Source: Isoetes taiwanensis (lineage: Eukaryota > Streptophyta > Lycopodiopsida > Isoetales > Isoetaceae). From it: a stretch of DNA of 64,000 nucleotides. The position numbers and the translations under genes are program-made. Of the stretch, positions 44,101 to 55,191 are shown one piece after another. The stretch's first letter is position 1, and every line of letters begins with the position of its first letter. The DNA is taken from positions 124,001 through 188,000 of the forward strand of contig JAJEKV010000332.1 in NCBI GenBank assembly GCA_021234155.1, in the 5' to 3' direction. The notes under the pieces were generated by a model. It searched no databases. It had not been told where the DNA came from and saw only the letters and a program-made list of their open reading frames with translations.

Positions 44101-46150
44101 CCGAAAAAGTGCACCTTCCGTGTCACCCGGGTGTACTCACGGGACATGTCGTGAGTCGACACGGCATTACAACGGACCAACCAAAATCATTTTGTGTCAT
44201 CGAGCATATCCACTGCGAACATCAAGGACACACGTTCCTTTCTTGGCAAAGTCAACTTCTATGCCACCTTTATTCCGCATTGGCACCGATTTTGCCGATC
44301 CAATTCACAAACCGATTTGGAAATCCATACACATGGACTTGGACATCGATGCAAATCAAGCTTTTAAAGAACTCAAAGTCAAGCTCACGAAGCCCCGTGC
44401 TAGTACCACCTCAATGGGACAAACCATTCCATGTCCATGTTGATGTTTTGGGGCTTTGCGATTGGAGCTGTTCTAGCTCAAGAGTATGCACCAAATCAGG
44501 ACAAGCCCATCGATACGCCCGTGAGAAAACTCAATCCTGGCTGGCGCAACTATTCGCCACGAAGGAAGGGAAGCCCTTGGCCTTATCTTTTGTGTACAAC
44601 GCTTTCGACACTATCTTCTTGGTAGTCAAATTGGCTTTTATGTGGATCATCAAGCTCTTCTATATTTAATCAATAAGCCAAACCCCACGGGCGAATTGCT
44701 CGATGGATATTGATATTGCAAGAGTTTGCCCCTTTTGAAATTATTCACAAGCGGACGCCGCCACACCGGTCCCCGACTATCTTTCACGCATACACCACGG
44801 ATGATCCCCGGGAAGGAGTTCACGATGCCCTTCCGGATGCTCAACTGTTCTGGTCGCGCCACGCCTCATTGGTACCACGACTATCAACGCTTTCTCCTCA
44901 CGCGAGCGCACTCCCGTCAAGTGACCCCACTCTCTCCGGAAAAGACAACTTCTGATAAACAACAATTCCTTCGCGGCACGAGATTATCGATGGTTCTTTG
45001 GCCATCTCTATAAATGTGGCAAAGACAATGTGCTCAGACGATGTGTTCTTCCTCCACGAAGTCCCGATCTAGTCAAACAAGCCCACGAAGGACTTGGCGT
45101 GGTCATTTCAGCGGAGACAACACGACAAGGGAAACTCCTCCTCGCGGGTATTACCGCCCACGCTTTTCAAAGATGCTCACAAATACACACGCACGCGTGT
45201 GATGTTTGTCGAGGCTTGGTAGACCCACGCCCGTGACGCCGGGCCGCTCACGCCAATAGCCACGCCTCTCCCCTTTGCCAAATGGGGTATGGATTTTGTT
45301 GGTCCCATGGACCCACCGCAATCAACACTAGGGCACGCTACATTCTAGTCTTCACGGGACTATGCAACCAAATGGGCTCAAGCGTGTGCTCTACCTGACA
45401 ACACGGCTGCTAGTGCAAACTAAGGTTCTCTACAAGAACATCATCACGCTGATTTGGATGTCCCTTAGAATTAGTTAGTGATCGTGGAGTTCATTTCATC
45501 AATCACACTATTGCTGAACTCACTAACTATTCGCACATTCATCCATCGAGAAAAAGCACGCCTTTACTATCCCCGTGGTAATGGTTTTGGCTGAAAGCAC
45601 AAACAAGGTGCTTATCCACATTCAAGAAGATTTGTGATCCTACAAGACAAGATTGGCAAGATAAGTTACCTACGGTTTTATGGGCTTACAATACAACATA
45701 CAAAGTAGCAACGGTCAAACACCTTTTTCGACTTGTGTATGGCCAAGAGGCTCTTATGCCTTTTGAGTTCATTTTACCCTCACTCAAATTTCGGTTAGCA
45801 AATGAGAACATAATCCATCGTGGCTTTGCAAGAACGAGTTTATCAAGCTGGAACAACTGGATGAACTTCAAGAGATGCTTTTCTTAGACTTCAACAAGGC
45901 AAACAACTACAAAAACAATGGCATGACAAACACATCAAAAACAAAACTTTTCAAATTGGCGACTTAGTTCTTCTTTACGATTTCGAGATATCAACAACAT
46001 CCCGCAAACTCAAGCTCGGATGGCTGGGCCCATACAAAATTTCCGAGATACCACATCCGGAGTTTTACAATTACAAGAATGGATGGCACCCCATTTCCTA
46101 CATTAGTCAATGGATTTCGACTCAAGAAATTTCAAACCCCAAGGGCAAAA
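44101..46150 (+). pseudogene. Gypsy-1 RNase H and integrase
   Basis: RNase H remnants: FRHYLLGSQIGFYVDHQALL and LINKPNPTGE in a mixed frame (44600-44700). Integrase remnants: FAKWGMDFVGPMDPPQ (about 45290), RDYATKWAQA, and a C-terminal part with LRFRDINNIPQTQARMAGP-like sequence near 46000. Many indels; not functional. Confidence 0.7.
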
Positions 46151-49100
46151 CATCCTTAGCTCAAAAACAAAATTTACAACAAGATACCACTTGTACAAAT
46201 TTATGAGAAACACTTTTCTATTATGTACAAAATTGCGGAAGGCTACAATTATTTGTGGGATTTTTCACGAAAAAAGTCTAAACTAAACAAAAATTGGGAA
46301 AACCCTATCATGCTGCTACTTTCGCCCTTTACTCACGGGGGCACTCCACTTCGGAGGGATGCGAAGCCCCACACCGCGACCACTCGGTGAGCGATCACCT
46401 CGGGCGTCGAGTTCATCTCCGGGTTGGCGGCCGGTGCCTCCAACCAAGGATCCATAGGGATCCGGCGATTCCTGAGACGCCCATGGTCGGCGTCGTCCAT
46501 CTTGCATGTAATCGGTCGCGGAAGCTCACCGGACCGTTGTTATCGAGTTCTCCATCTTCACGGTAATTTTGGTTCTTCTCGGCGAACCCAACTTCCAATT
46601 TGTAGGCGAATACCAACCCTAGCATTTGTTCACGAAGGTCACCTCACGGATATTCGTAATCATTCCCCAGCGATATTTTTGTACCGCAAACTTTTAGACT
46701 CCTCTTTTTAATATTCGACAAGCGCCCGATTAATACCGTCCGCCATTAAAGTTTTTATTCTCCCGGGGAACTCTCCGCATCTTGGTGCGAAGGCTGTCTC
46801 TTGAGATTCTCAATCGCCACGATCTTTCACACGTGTCTCTCCCGACTCTTCAAAAAACCCTTCCCAACCGTCACTTCCACTCCTCACTTTTCACTCATAC
46901 TCCCTCCGGTCCTTCCGACTTAGGTACTCCGTGACCTCGACCTTCAAGATGGCTTCTACCTCCAAGAACTCAACACTCAACATTTTGCACCAATGGATCC
47001 AGCGCAATTCCAAAAATATCAAGTTCGTTTCTTCATGCGCACCGGCTCCCACATCGGCATCACCTATAACCTCGGTGAGTTCGGATTGTTTCATTTTCGA
47101 ACAGGGAACTCCGGCCCCCAACAAGAACAAATTACAGCAAATTTGTGGCTAACACAGTGGCGGAGAAGATGGATATGCCTCCCAAGTCGATGGAAACCCT
47201 ATACTCCTAAACCCTCAAACCATAGCCTCGCCTTTTCTCTCTACCCAATCCAGCCCAATGCCTTGTCTTACCTTGACATTGGTAAATATGATATTTCCAA
47301 ATTACGCTCTATTCCTTATAATGTTTGCACAAACCAAGTTGTCCACCTTTCCAAAGCAACATGATGCCTTTACCAAGTTTCTTTGGAGGAAATTTTCAGG
47401 TTACTCCATGAAGAATACCTCTATTAACGATGTTTTCTACCATCCGTACTATATCCTCACCAACACCACCGAAACAATCAATTGGACTCAACTCCACGTG
47501 ACGGAGATTTCAGCGAGAACTTGACGGACTTCGAGAAAAATCCTAACTCTTCCTCGGAATGCCCCATGGGAGCCCACTTCCGTGCTTTCATTAATCATCA
47601 GACCCCAGCGCCATCATGCCCCCTTCTCCACCAAGCCAACATCGACCTTATTGATGCTTTGAAAGGTCTTCAACCAAACTCTCCTCCTTCTCAAACACCA
47701 TCAATCTCGCAGCCAACTCTGCACAGAAATATTTCACAACCACCGTCTCCACCTCCACGTAAATTCCAATTCTCTAAAACCTATTCCTTACATTGATAAC
47801 CAACCACGAACAACAACCAGGTTAACCTTGTGCAACAATTCCACTTTCAGACTCAACGGCAGAATGAAGCAAAAACAACAAAGAAAGAAGACAACAAAAC
47901 TCCCATTGATCTCACGGTACTCACAAGGACACTCACAAAGAATGACCAAGGATCTATAAACAAGGGTGTGGACCAAAGCCATCCCATCCACCTCCTCACA
48001 CCGTGGATACCTCAAAGGAAGCTGTCCTTAGCTGCCTTGATGCCCTCCGTGATCATCACCGAACTTCATAGCAGCCACCGAGGGCACGACGACGCAGTCC
48101 GTGGACCAACTCAAGCCAAGTCACAACATCAAGACCGATTTGGCGATCAGGAGGCGGAGAAGAAGCCTTGCACAATCAATTCATGATCCATCGAGCAACC
48201 CTTCATCAATCCCAAAGACATTGTCAAGGAACTCAAGGAGTCCCTCAAACAAAGCGACACCAAGTACACTGATCTTGAGACACGCTACAACAATGCTGTG
48301 CGTCCACGAATAATGCTACTCGGTAGAGAACAAAGACACCGTGCGAGCCAACTTGATACTTGAGTCCAAGGTCACGACTTTCGAAACCACCTTGCGGAAT
48401 AAGGATGCTCACATCGCGCATCTCTCCAAGGCAAGTTAGACCAGCTCACGGCAAAACACGCCAAGGATGCTCTTGAAATAGCTGCACTCAAAAGCAGGAC
48501 TTGCAAGCCACTTCTTCAAGCTCCTCGATTCCCAACTTCTCCGGACAAAGTCCGGACACCTCACCATAGAAAGTCCTTGGCTTTGCAGACCGGTCTCTCA
48601 AGAGCAACAAGATATCATTGCTGATTACAAGATACGGCTGGATAGATGAAAGGCGGATTGCCAGATGATGCGTAAGAAAAGCCTAACAAACCCTATCAGC
48701 TTTACGCTATTCCCCGACTATCCGGCCGGCCGGTTACCATGACTATGTGCAAGCAAGGGAAAACACTTTTCTTTTATTACGGCCGAGAAACAAGGGTGAT
48801 ACCACAAGTCCCACGGTAGCTGATATCGAAGCGACATTGGCCCTTGATGTACGTCCCGCTTAACGAGGCACACTTTGTGCTCGCGTCAATTTTGATATCC
48901 CTACGGGTTGCGGATCCCGACCATTTCGCTCCTCGAACCATAGCCCCCGGCTTATGTCATACCGCGACTTCTACGGCACATGTTTCTCGGGCTCATCCGG
49001 ATAAACGCGAGAACTTTAAAGGGGAGATACACGCGGCGAGGTTCTTTTGACCAAGAAGAACAAGTACCTCCAAGATACAAAATTTCGCAAAGCTGTTACC

Positions 49101-50101
49101 TCCTAATACATGCCTCTTTCTACGAAAAGAAGTGGAGCTATGGCTATTGAACTTGGCACGCGCTCGCCGGACACTATACAACTCGAACAAGAACTTGACC
49201 TTTGCACGGTTGTTCTTACAACATTATGCTTCCTTACCTGCCTGCACCGCGGAGCTGAAGCGAGCGTCCTCCACGATGAGTGGGACCTCAGACTGCGTGG
49301 CGGACACATGTACATTCCGGTGCATGGGAGGCGGTTATCAAACAGCTACTACGAGAAGATATTATTGGAATTCCAAGAACAGATGCGGGATGACGGCACC
49401 AACCCCCAAACAACCAGGAGTACACTAGCAAGCTTTGGATGCCCACCTCGATCAAGGTCAATTCCCCAAAGATGGAGACAAGAATTACGGACTCTTGAAG
49501 TCAAAGAACATGCGATTGGACACCCACGGCAATTCGGTGGACAAAGCGTTGGGACCACGCTTCATCATGACATAAATGGCGTGAGGATGAGACTTTGGAC
49601 AACACCAACAATCGGATATACATGCCCAATGCGTGTTAGGTGGAAGGCGCCGAGAATGCAATTTTCGGTCTTGTAACCTTCCTTGCCAAGGCCAAAACTT
49701 CAGCTGATCCATCTCGTATTTCGGCAAGCGAAATTGCATGCGGCACTCATGACCATACTCAGTATGCGAGAAACGCAAGTGCCGGATCCATTTTGCAACC
49801 CCAATGCAAATCTTTGGAAAGTTCGGGTTGGACCTTGTCTTATACATGGAGATCACAAATCTTCCATCCGAGATCCACGCCCATTACCGGAGAACATGAT
49901 TTGAAGGCTTTCTCATAGGAGCGGCCGAATGTTTGGCATCGGGACTCAAGCAAATACGGAAAAGAGGCGAACAACACTCGGTGAATACTGATGGTGAGCC
50001 TCCCTCATCTCTATATTCAAGATCAGAAAAGATGAGCGAGGATTCCCACCCCCGAATTCATGCCTTTTTTCTAGCCAATAAGTGTAGTTTGGTAGGGGGA
50101 G
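46151..50101 (+). other. Gypsy-1 3' extra region with a coiled-coil ORF remnant
   Basis: Between integrase and the 3' LTR lie about 4 kb. A frame at 46993-47364 (MDPAQFQKYQVRFFMRTG, then FSLYPIQPNALSYLDIGKYD) and others to 47.8 kb look protein-like. From about 48190 a heptad-rich part reads NPKDIVKELKESLKQSDTKY then TDLETRYNNAV, and after frame changes RANLILESKVTTFETTLRNK and AKHAKDALEIAALKS. It is an additional ORF of the kind seen downstream of pol in Tat/Athila elements. No envelope signature (signal peptide plus late membrane anchor) could be confirmed. The purine tract GGTAGGGGGAG precedes the LTR. Confidence 0.5.
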
Positions 50102-50707
50102 TGTTAGCCCACAGGCCCCGCGCACACTGAGGTCTATACTTGCCGCATGAGGGCGCAGGTCCCACCGCCACCGCGGTGTCCAAGAAGAGGGATCCACAAA
50201 AGCCACGCAGGGTCAAAGCTCCTCCAAGAAGCGTAAGACCCAAAGGTAGGACCCACCGGGCCACTACTTGTTCTGTTAGCACGCCGCGGACTGGCTCAAT
50301 TCCTGCCTCGAGTGCCCAAGTAGTGGAGCACGCGTTGTCATGATGAGGATCAGATTCGGGCCCGTAGGCCACCAGGTGTTCCTATATATTGTAGCATTTT
50401 GCTCGCCGGGAAGGTTTGAGTGTTCTTTTTGTGTCACTACGAGAGGACATATGAGTGTCTTTTGTCACAGCGCTCTTTTGAGCCTTCATTGTACACTTGT
50501 TTTGATCAATGGATTGCCGTGTTCTCCACAAGTGTCTTGTGTGTTTCATTGTGTATTGCAATTGCTGTTTTATCTGAGTTTTTCTTGTTCTTTCCTCTGT
50601 TAGCAAAAATCCCGCGTGACAAGAGTGTCTCAGGATTTACCCTGCCGGACTTCAAGGATCTCACAGAGATCTGTCCCTCAGGCGATCCCGTGCCCGGACC
50701 CCAAACA
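50102..50707 (+). repeat. Gypsy-1 3' LTR
   Basis: Starts TGTTAGCCC after the purine tract and ends CCCCAAACA, followed by the AGGGG duplication. Numerous small differences from the 5' LTR. Confidence 0.88.
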
Positions 50708-50712
50708 AGGGG

Positions 50713-52723
50713 CATGGCCAAGTTGTTCTCATAACTTAGCCAACCATAGGGTAGACCACTATCCACATGGCCTTAACCTATTGGGGGCACCCGCCACACA
50801 GGACTCACCCGATTGGTGCCACGTGGCATCCTAGGTGGACCTAACTTATATAGGCTGAAACCCTAACCCTAGGCCTCTTTCCAGCCCTAGCACCTAGAGA
50901 CTCACCTACTCGTTCGAAACCCCGTTTCGAGCATCGTTTGTTATGGCATAGGCTGGTGCAGCAGCCCCAGCAGGGTAGACTCGTTCTTGGAGCAAGAGCA
51001 GCATCACGTGAGTCGAAGACCATGGAGGCACATGGATCTGGAGGGAGAGCTTCAGGAGCAGGTATGTAGGGTAGTAGTTGTATTAGCTTATCTGGAATTA
51101 GCATTCCAGATATGCTAGTATCTTGTATCTAGAGTAGAGCCATCCTAGAACCCGTATTCAACATCTTGAACCCTAATCAATGAACCCTAACCATTAGTTA
51201 GTTGTATGATTAGGTTAAGATGTTCTTCTTATGATTATTCTTATGATGTGATGATTATGTGATGATGGTTGATCATGTTTGCTCCTCTTGTTTTGGGAAG
51301 GGGGGTAGAGACCTAGGGCCATATGTAGTATGCTCCTAGAGTAGATCCCTTAGTTCCTATTAGTTGCGGCCTGTGCATAGGAGCCCACCAGGCTATTGAG
51401 GCTATGATATTACTCAAAGCACCGTGTATAACAAGGCTAGAGGGAAAGTGGGAGGGAGGATCCCTCCCCGAGTGGGGGGCTTGGGGGATCCCCTAGTGGG
51501 CTAGGCTTATGGTCGGTCACCTGTGTGGGCGAGCATGGGTGGGACACCTCCGGGGCAATGGTGTCGCCACGCCTCTCGAGAGCTGCAAGTGTTGGCTTGG
51601 CTCTCGTTTTGGGGGTTAAGTCGGGTACGAATCGTGTGTCGCCACGATTCTCTAGCCGCCCACGGAACCTCTAGACCACGGGAAGGGGAGATGCAACCCT
51701 CCCCGCCTGCGTCGGACCCCAGGAGATGCAACACCGAGTAGTCCCGGATGGGTGATGCCATGGGATTGCGATCAGGAAGGCTAGAGTCCCTGTCGTAGAA
51801 GTACGATTTAGCCCATCTCGCAAAGTATGCAGGGAGGGGCGGATGGAGTGGTCAACCCCTAGCCATTGTTCTATGCCAGCCCCCTCGCCATTGCCATGAC
51901 TTCGGTGGGTCGCTCTATCTTGAGGCCTAGCCGGTCCGGTCATCCTCCCACGAAGTGCGAAAGGCGGGGTAGGAGCTCTCATGTTTCCACGGGTTTGTGC
52001 TTATCATCTTTGTATTGGTATATGTGTGAAGCACTACCCTTGAGGTAGTATTTGTATATGTTTGATGCTAGTTCGGCGTGTTATGTTATAGGAGCCCATA
52101 GGGGAAGGGCGCGCAAGACACCTTCGTGTTCCCTCCCGCACTAGGGATCACCTCGAGTGGGGGTAGGCGAAGGGGCCGAATGCGGTTGTTGAGCCGGACG
52201 GGGGATTTCTGCCGAGTGTAATGCGACTGGCCCGTATGTTTAGCGGGGGGGCGTCACAATGGTATCGAGCGAGGTTTAGCCCATCGCAAAGTAATGCCGT
52301 GAGGGGAGGATGGAGTGGTCAACCCTAGCCATTGTTCTATGCCCCCTTCGCCATTGCCATGACTCGGTCTGCTCTATCTTGAGGCCTAGCGATTGGGTCA
52401 TCCTCCTTATGAGTCCTGTAGGGGTAGGAGCTCTCATGTTTCACGCGGTTTGTGCTTATCATCTTTGTATTGGTATATGTGTGAAGCACTACCCTTCGAG
52501 GTAGTATTTTGTATATGTTTGATGCTAGTTTCGGACGTGTTATCGCTTTTGTTATAGGAGCCCATAGGGAAGGGCTGCGAAGACACCTTCGTGTTCCCCC
52601 CGCACTAGGGATCACCTCAGAGTGCGGGGGGTAGGCGAAGGGCCCATGCGGTTGTTGAGCGGGGCGGGGGATTTCTGCCAGGAGTGTGCGGCGGGGCCGT
52701 ATGTTTAGTTTTGGGGCGTCACA
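50713..52723 (+). repeat. Gypsy-2 5' LTR, second segment, with internal tandem duplication
   Basis: Continues the LTR interrupted at 39675 (CATGGCCAAGTTGTTCTCAT matches 62760 onward). A first LTR end GGGCGTCACA at 52250-52259 is followed by a primer-site-like TGGTATCGAGC (52261). Then about 450 bp of LTR (from TTTAGCCCATC, first seen at 51807) are repeated to a second end at 52723. The region contains TATATAGG near 50848 after CACGTGGCATCC. Confidence 0.85.
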
Positions 52724-52724
52724 A

Positions 52725-52736
52725 TGGTATCAGAGC
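52725..52736 (+). other. Gypsy-2 primer binding site
   Basis: TGGTATCAGAGC, complementary to initiator Met tRNA, one base after the LTR end CGTCACA. A degenerate earlier copy is at 52261-52271. Confidence 0.88.
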
Positions 52737-53300
52737 GATGTTCTTGGTTGACCAAGAACTAGCACTGACCATAACCATGAAAGTAGTCTAACAGTCCTAT
52801 AGGGGTGTGAAATAAACATTTCCACCATTGAACCGCGAAAATAGGGAAAAAAAAATTTCTCCTAGGTAGTGGGTCAGGATTTAGGTTAAGTGTTAGACGA
52901 AGGAATGAGTGAGTCAAATTCATCTTCTAGTAAATTTGGAGTGAAAATTATGCATCTGCATCAAATTTCACCTAAAATGGGTCGAAGAATCATATCAATC
53001 GGAGACCCAGGTGAAAAATGGCGCAAATTCATAATTAGCACCTCAAACTATTAGAGACATTCGAAAATTTAAGGTATAATATGAATTAAAGTAGTTTAAT
53101 TATACACATTAATAATTAAATAATTACTAAATATGGTGTAATTAATAAGGGGGGCTAATAAATAGGGGTAACTATGGTAGGAGAATATTCCTAGGGACCC
53201 TCCTTTTTAAATATCTGCCACCTCATTCTCTCTCTCCAACCCTTCACCTTCACCTCTCTCTTGCCCAGCCTTACGTCACCCATTTCCTGAACCGCAAGAC
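52737..53300 (+). other. Gypsy-2 leader before the histone gene
   Basis: AT-rich leader, with TTTAAATATC near 53201 and pyrimidine-rich TCTCTCTCTCC at 53229 just before the ATG. No gene is visible. Confidence 0.5.
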
Positions 53301-54418
53301 ATGGCTCGCACCAAGCAAACAGCCAGGAAATATAACGAGCGCCCCACCCTCTCCATGGCGCAGGCGGCAGCGGGTCGGCACGTGAAGAAAGTTCCTGAGC
53401 ACCTGCGGCCGAAGCCCGGAGGCGAGGAGTCGCCCTCAAGCAGCAGCAGCAGTGACCAGAGCTTCCACGATGCCGAGGGAGGCACACCTAGCCCCAGCAG
53501 CAGATCCTCGTCGGCAGGAACCCAGAGAACCGACGAATCCCGCCACTTCGGAGCATCGGACACCGAGGTGGAAGAGCAGGTCGAAGAACAGGTGGAGGAG
53601 CAGCACCACCACCAGACCGAAGAAGCGGGCCCTTCAGTGCCCAAGAAGAAGGATAAGGAAAAGGTCGGGAGTGGCCGGAGGAGAGGGGCTGCCAGGAAGA
53701 AGCGGGAGGGGAGAGGGAGAGCAGGGAGCGGGAAAGGCGGACCAAGAGGAGGAACGACGGCCTCAGTAGGACCGTCGCCATAGAAGAGCCTCCCAAAGAC
53801 CAACATGAGGAGGTGGAAGAAGAAGAAGAAGAGGAAGGGGACACCGGTCAGCTCTGGAGAAGCTTCAAACCCCTCAAGCAGGCCACCCTACCCTAAGTGG
53901 CCTGAGCCACCAAAGGTGGTGAAGAAGCGTATGGGGAAAGGGCATTCGCGGCCCCGGCAGATCGCGAATTGCTTAAAAAATGGCGGCATACAAGGAGGCC
54001 CCCGCCGCTGGACGAGGCCAACGACCGGTACTGCCGCCCGAGGTGCTGGTTGTGGAGGGCGGCAGTCAAGAAGAACCAGCCCAAGCTACCCCACCTAGAC
54101 CGAAAAAACCCAAGAGGGGGTTCACCACGGGCCGAACAGCACGTGACGCCGGGTGTTTAGGGAGATAAGGCACTTTCGGGATGTGCACCAATCTCCCGAT
54201 AAGGAAGGCGCCTTCGAGCCTTAGAGAGAGAGGTGATGCAGGAGTTCGACCGACATGCGTTGGCCCCTCTAATGACCCGGGCCCTGCAAGAGGCCGCCGA
54301 AGCAGAGCTGGTGCAGCTCTTCGAGGAATAGAACCTCTGCGCAATCCATGCTAAGCGGGTCACCCTCATGCTGAAGGACATCCACTTAGCACGGAGGATC
54401 CGCAGGGAGAGGCCCTAG
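53301..54418 (+). pseudogene. retrotransposon-borne histone H3 with long charged linker
   Basis: ATG 53301 opens a 160-codon frame beginning MARTKQTARKYNERPTL. Residues 1-9 after Met equal the canonical H3 tail, including Lys4 and Lys9; Ser10 is Tyr. Then a Ser-rich/acidic part (TEVEEQVEEQVEEQ), basic KKKDKEK and GRRRGAARKKREGRGR, stop TAG 53781-53783. A parallel frame carries on with IEEPPKDQHEEVEEEEEEEG, and from 53980 PEVLVVEGGSQEEPAQ and RPKKPKRGFTTGRTARDAG. The histone fold follows in three frames: REIRHFRDVHQ (54159), TNLPIRKAP (54187), then EVMQEFDRHALAPLMT, RALQEAAEAELVQLFEE, TAG 54329-54331, NLCAIHAKRVTLMLKDIHLA and RRIRRERP to stop 54416-54418. Alignment to H3 alphaN, alpha1, alpha2 and alpha3 is unmistakable. 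ALQEAAE and RVTLM also occur in CENH3, but loop 1 has no CENH3-type insertion. It would package DNA in nucleosomes or act as a tail mimic; this copy is damaged. Confidence 0.88.
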
Positions 54419-55191
54419 GCCTCAAATTTTGTAAATTTTGTAGAAGAGTTAAATTTTTATGTAATTGTGTTTCCCTTATTAATATAAAAGTTATTTTCCC
54501 CTGTAATTAGAAAAAATGTTGGATGCTTGAAATTTAGGAAATAGAACCCAATTGTGGTAGAATTCTTCATAGCATGTTTAGAAACACCCTAGAAATCATA
54601 ACTACAACGAAAATTTGGCAAAAAAAATCATCAAAAATGCTAAAAATTGGGCCAGTCGGGTGAGACCGCGCCATTGGCCTCTCAAGGTCCATGGACTGGG
54701 ATGTTCCGCGTTGGATTCACTGACTACCCCCATAAACATGCTTTTAGATGTCAATTTTGCTCAAAATAAGTTGCTAGTTAGGTTAGAAACGGCTCAATTA
54801 GCCATGTTAGCATCTTCAAATTCCCAAAAATGACCCAAAAATGGCCCAAAATAGGCCAACCGGGTGAGACCGCGCCAAACGCGTCTGTGTCCGCGACGCG
54901 GAGGCCATCCGCGCGGATTCACCCGGGTCAGCCAATTTTGACCCAAATTAGCCAAATTTGATCAAACCAATTGCCATGTAGTGTTTCTTGCTTTGTTTTG
55001 CTTAAGTTTGCACTTCATGGTAGTTCATTTGGACACCCAGAGCCATAGAACCAAGGCCGTCTTAGGTAGGTACCTTTTTGCACGAACCCCGAGGTCAACC
55101 ATAGTCTATAAAAATAGGTCTCATTTGCCATTTTTCCTTCTACAGAACTGCTCCCAGCCCCTTAGGCGATTTTCTGAACCTCCACTGATCT
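54419..55191 (+). other. spacer between histone gene and next ORF
   Basis: About 0.77 kb, AT-rich first (AATTTTGTAAATTTTG). CGGGTGAGACCGCGCCA occurs twice (54658-54674 and 54861-54877). CTATAAAAATAGG near 55104 resembles a TATA box, so the downstream ORF may have its own promoter. No gene is seen. Confidence 0.45.

Larger units (their letters stand above)
39676..50707 (+). mobile_element. Gypsy-1: Tat/Athila-like Ty3/gypsy element nested in the Gypsy-2 LTR
   Basis: LTRs 39676-40282 and 50102-50707 (about 606 bp, TGTTAG...AAACA), target duplication AGGGG at 39671-39675 and 50708-50712, total 11,032 bp. Protease motif MLVDGGGSG and RT motif YSFMDGFSGYNQISI are typical of the Tat/Athila branch. 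About 4 kb of extra sequence with a coiled-coil ORF follows integrase. Every coding part is frameshifted. Confidence 0.9.

Noticed and set aside
50868-50875. CCCTAACCCTA, telomere-like repeat
   Set aside because: Fewer than two units inside the Gypsy-2 LTR; also present in altered form in the 3' LTR. Not a telomere.
53301-53783. The N-terminal ORF as a chance resemblance to the H3 tail
   Set aside because: The exact ten-residue match at the initiator Met, followed about 850 bases later by a clear H3 fold on the same strand, cannot reasonably be chance.
54159-54418. Assignment of the histone fold to CENH3
   Set aside because: It shares ALQEAAE and RVTLM with CENH3 but lacks the longer loop 1 and ends in the canonical-type RRIRRER; the origin is left open.
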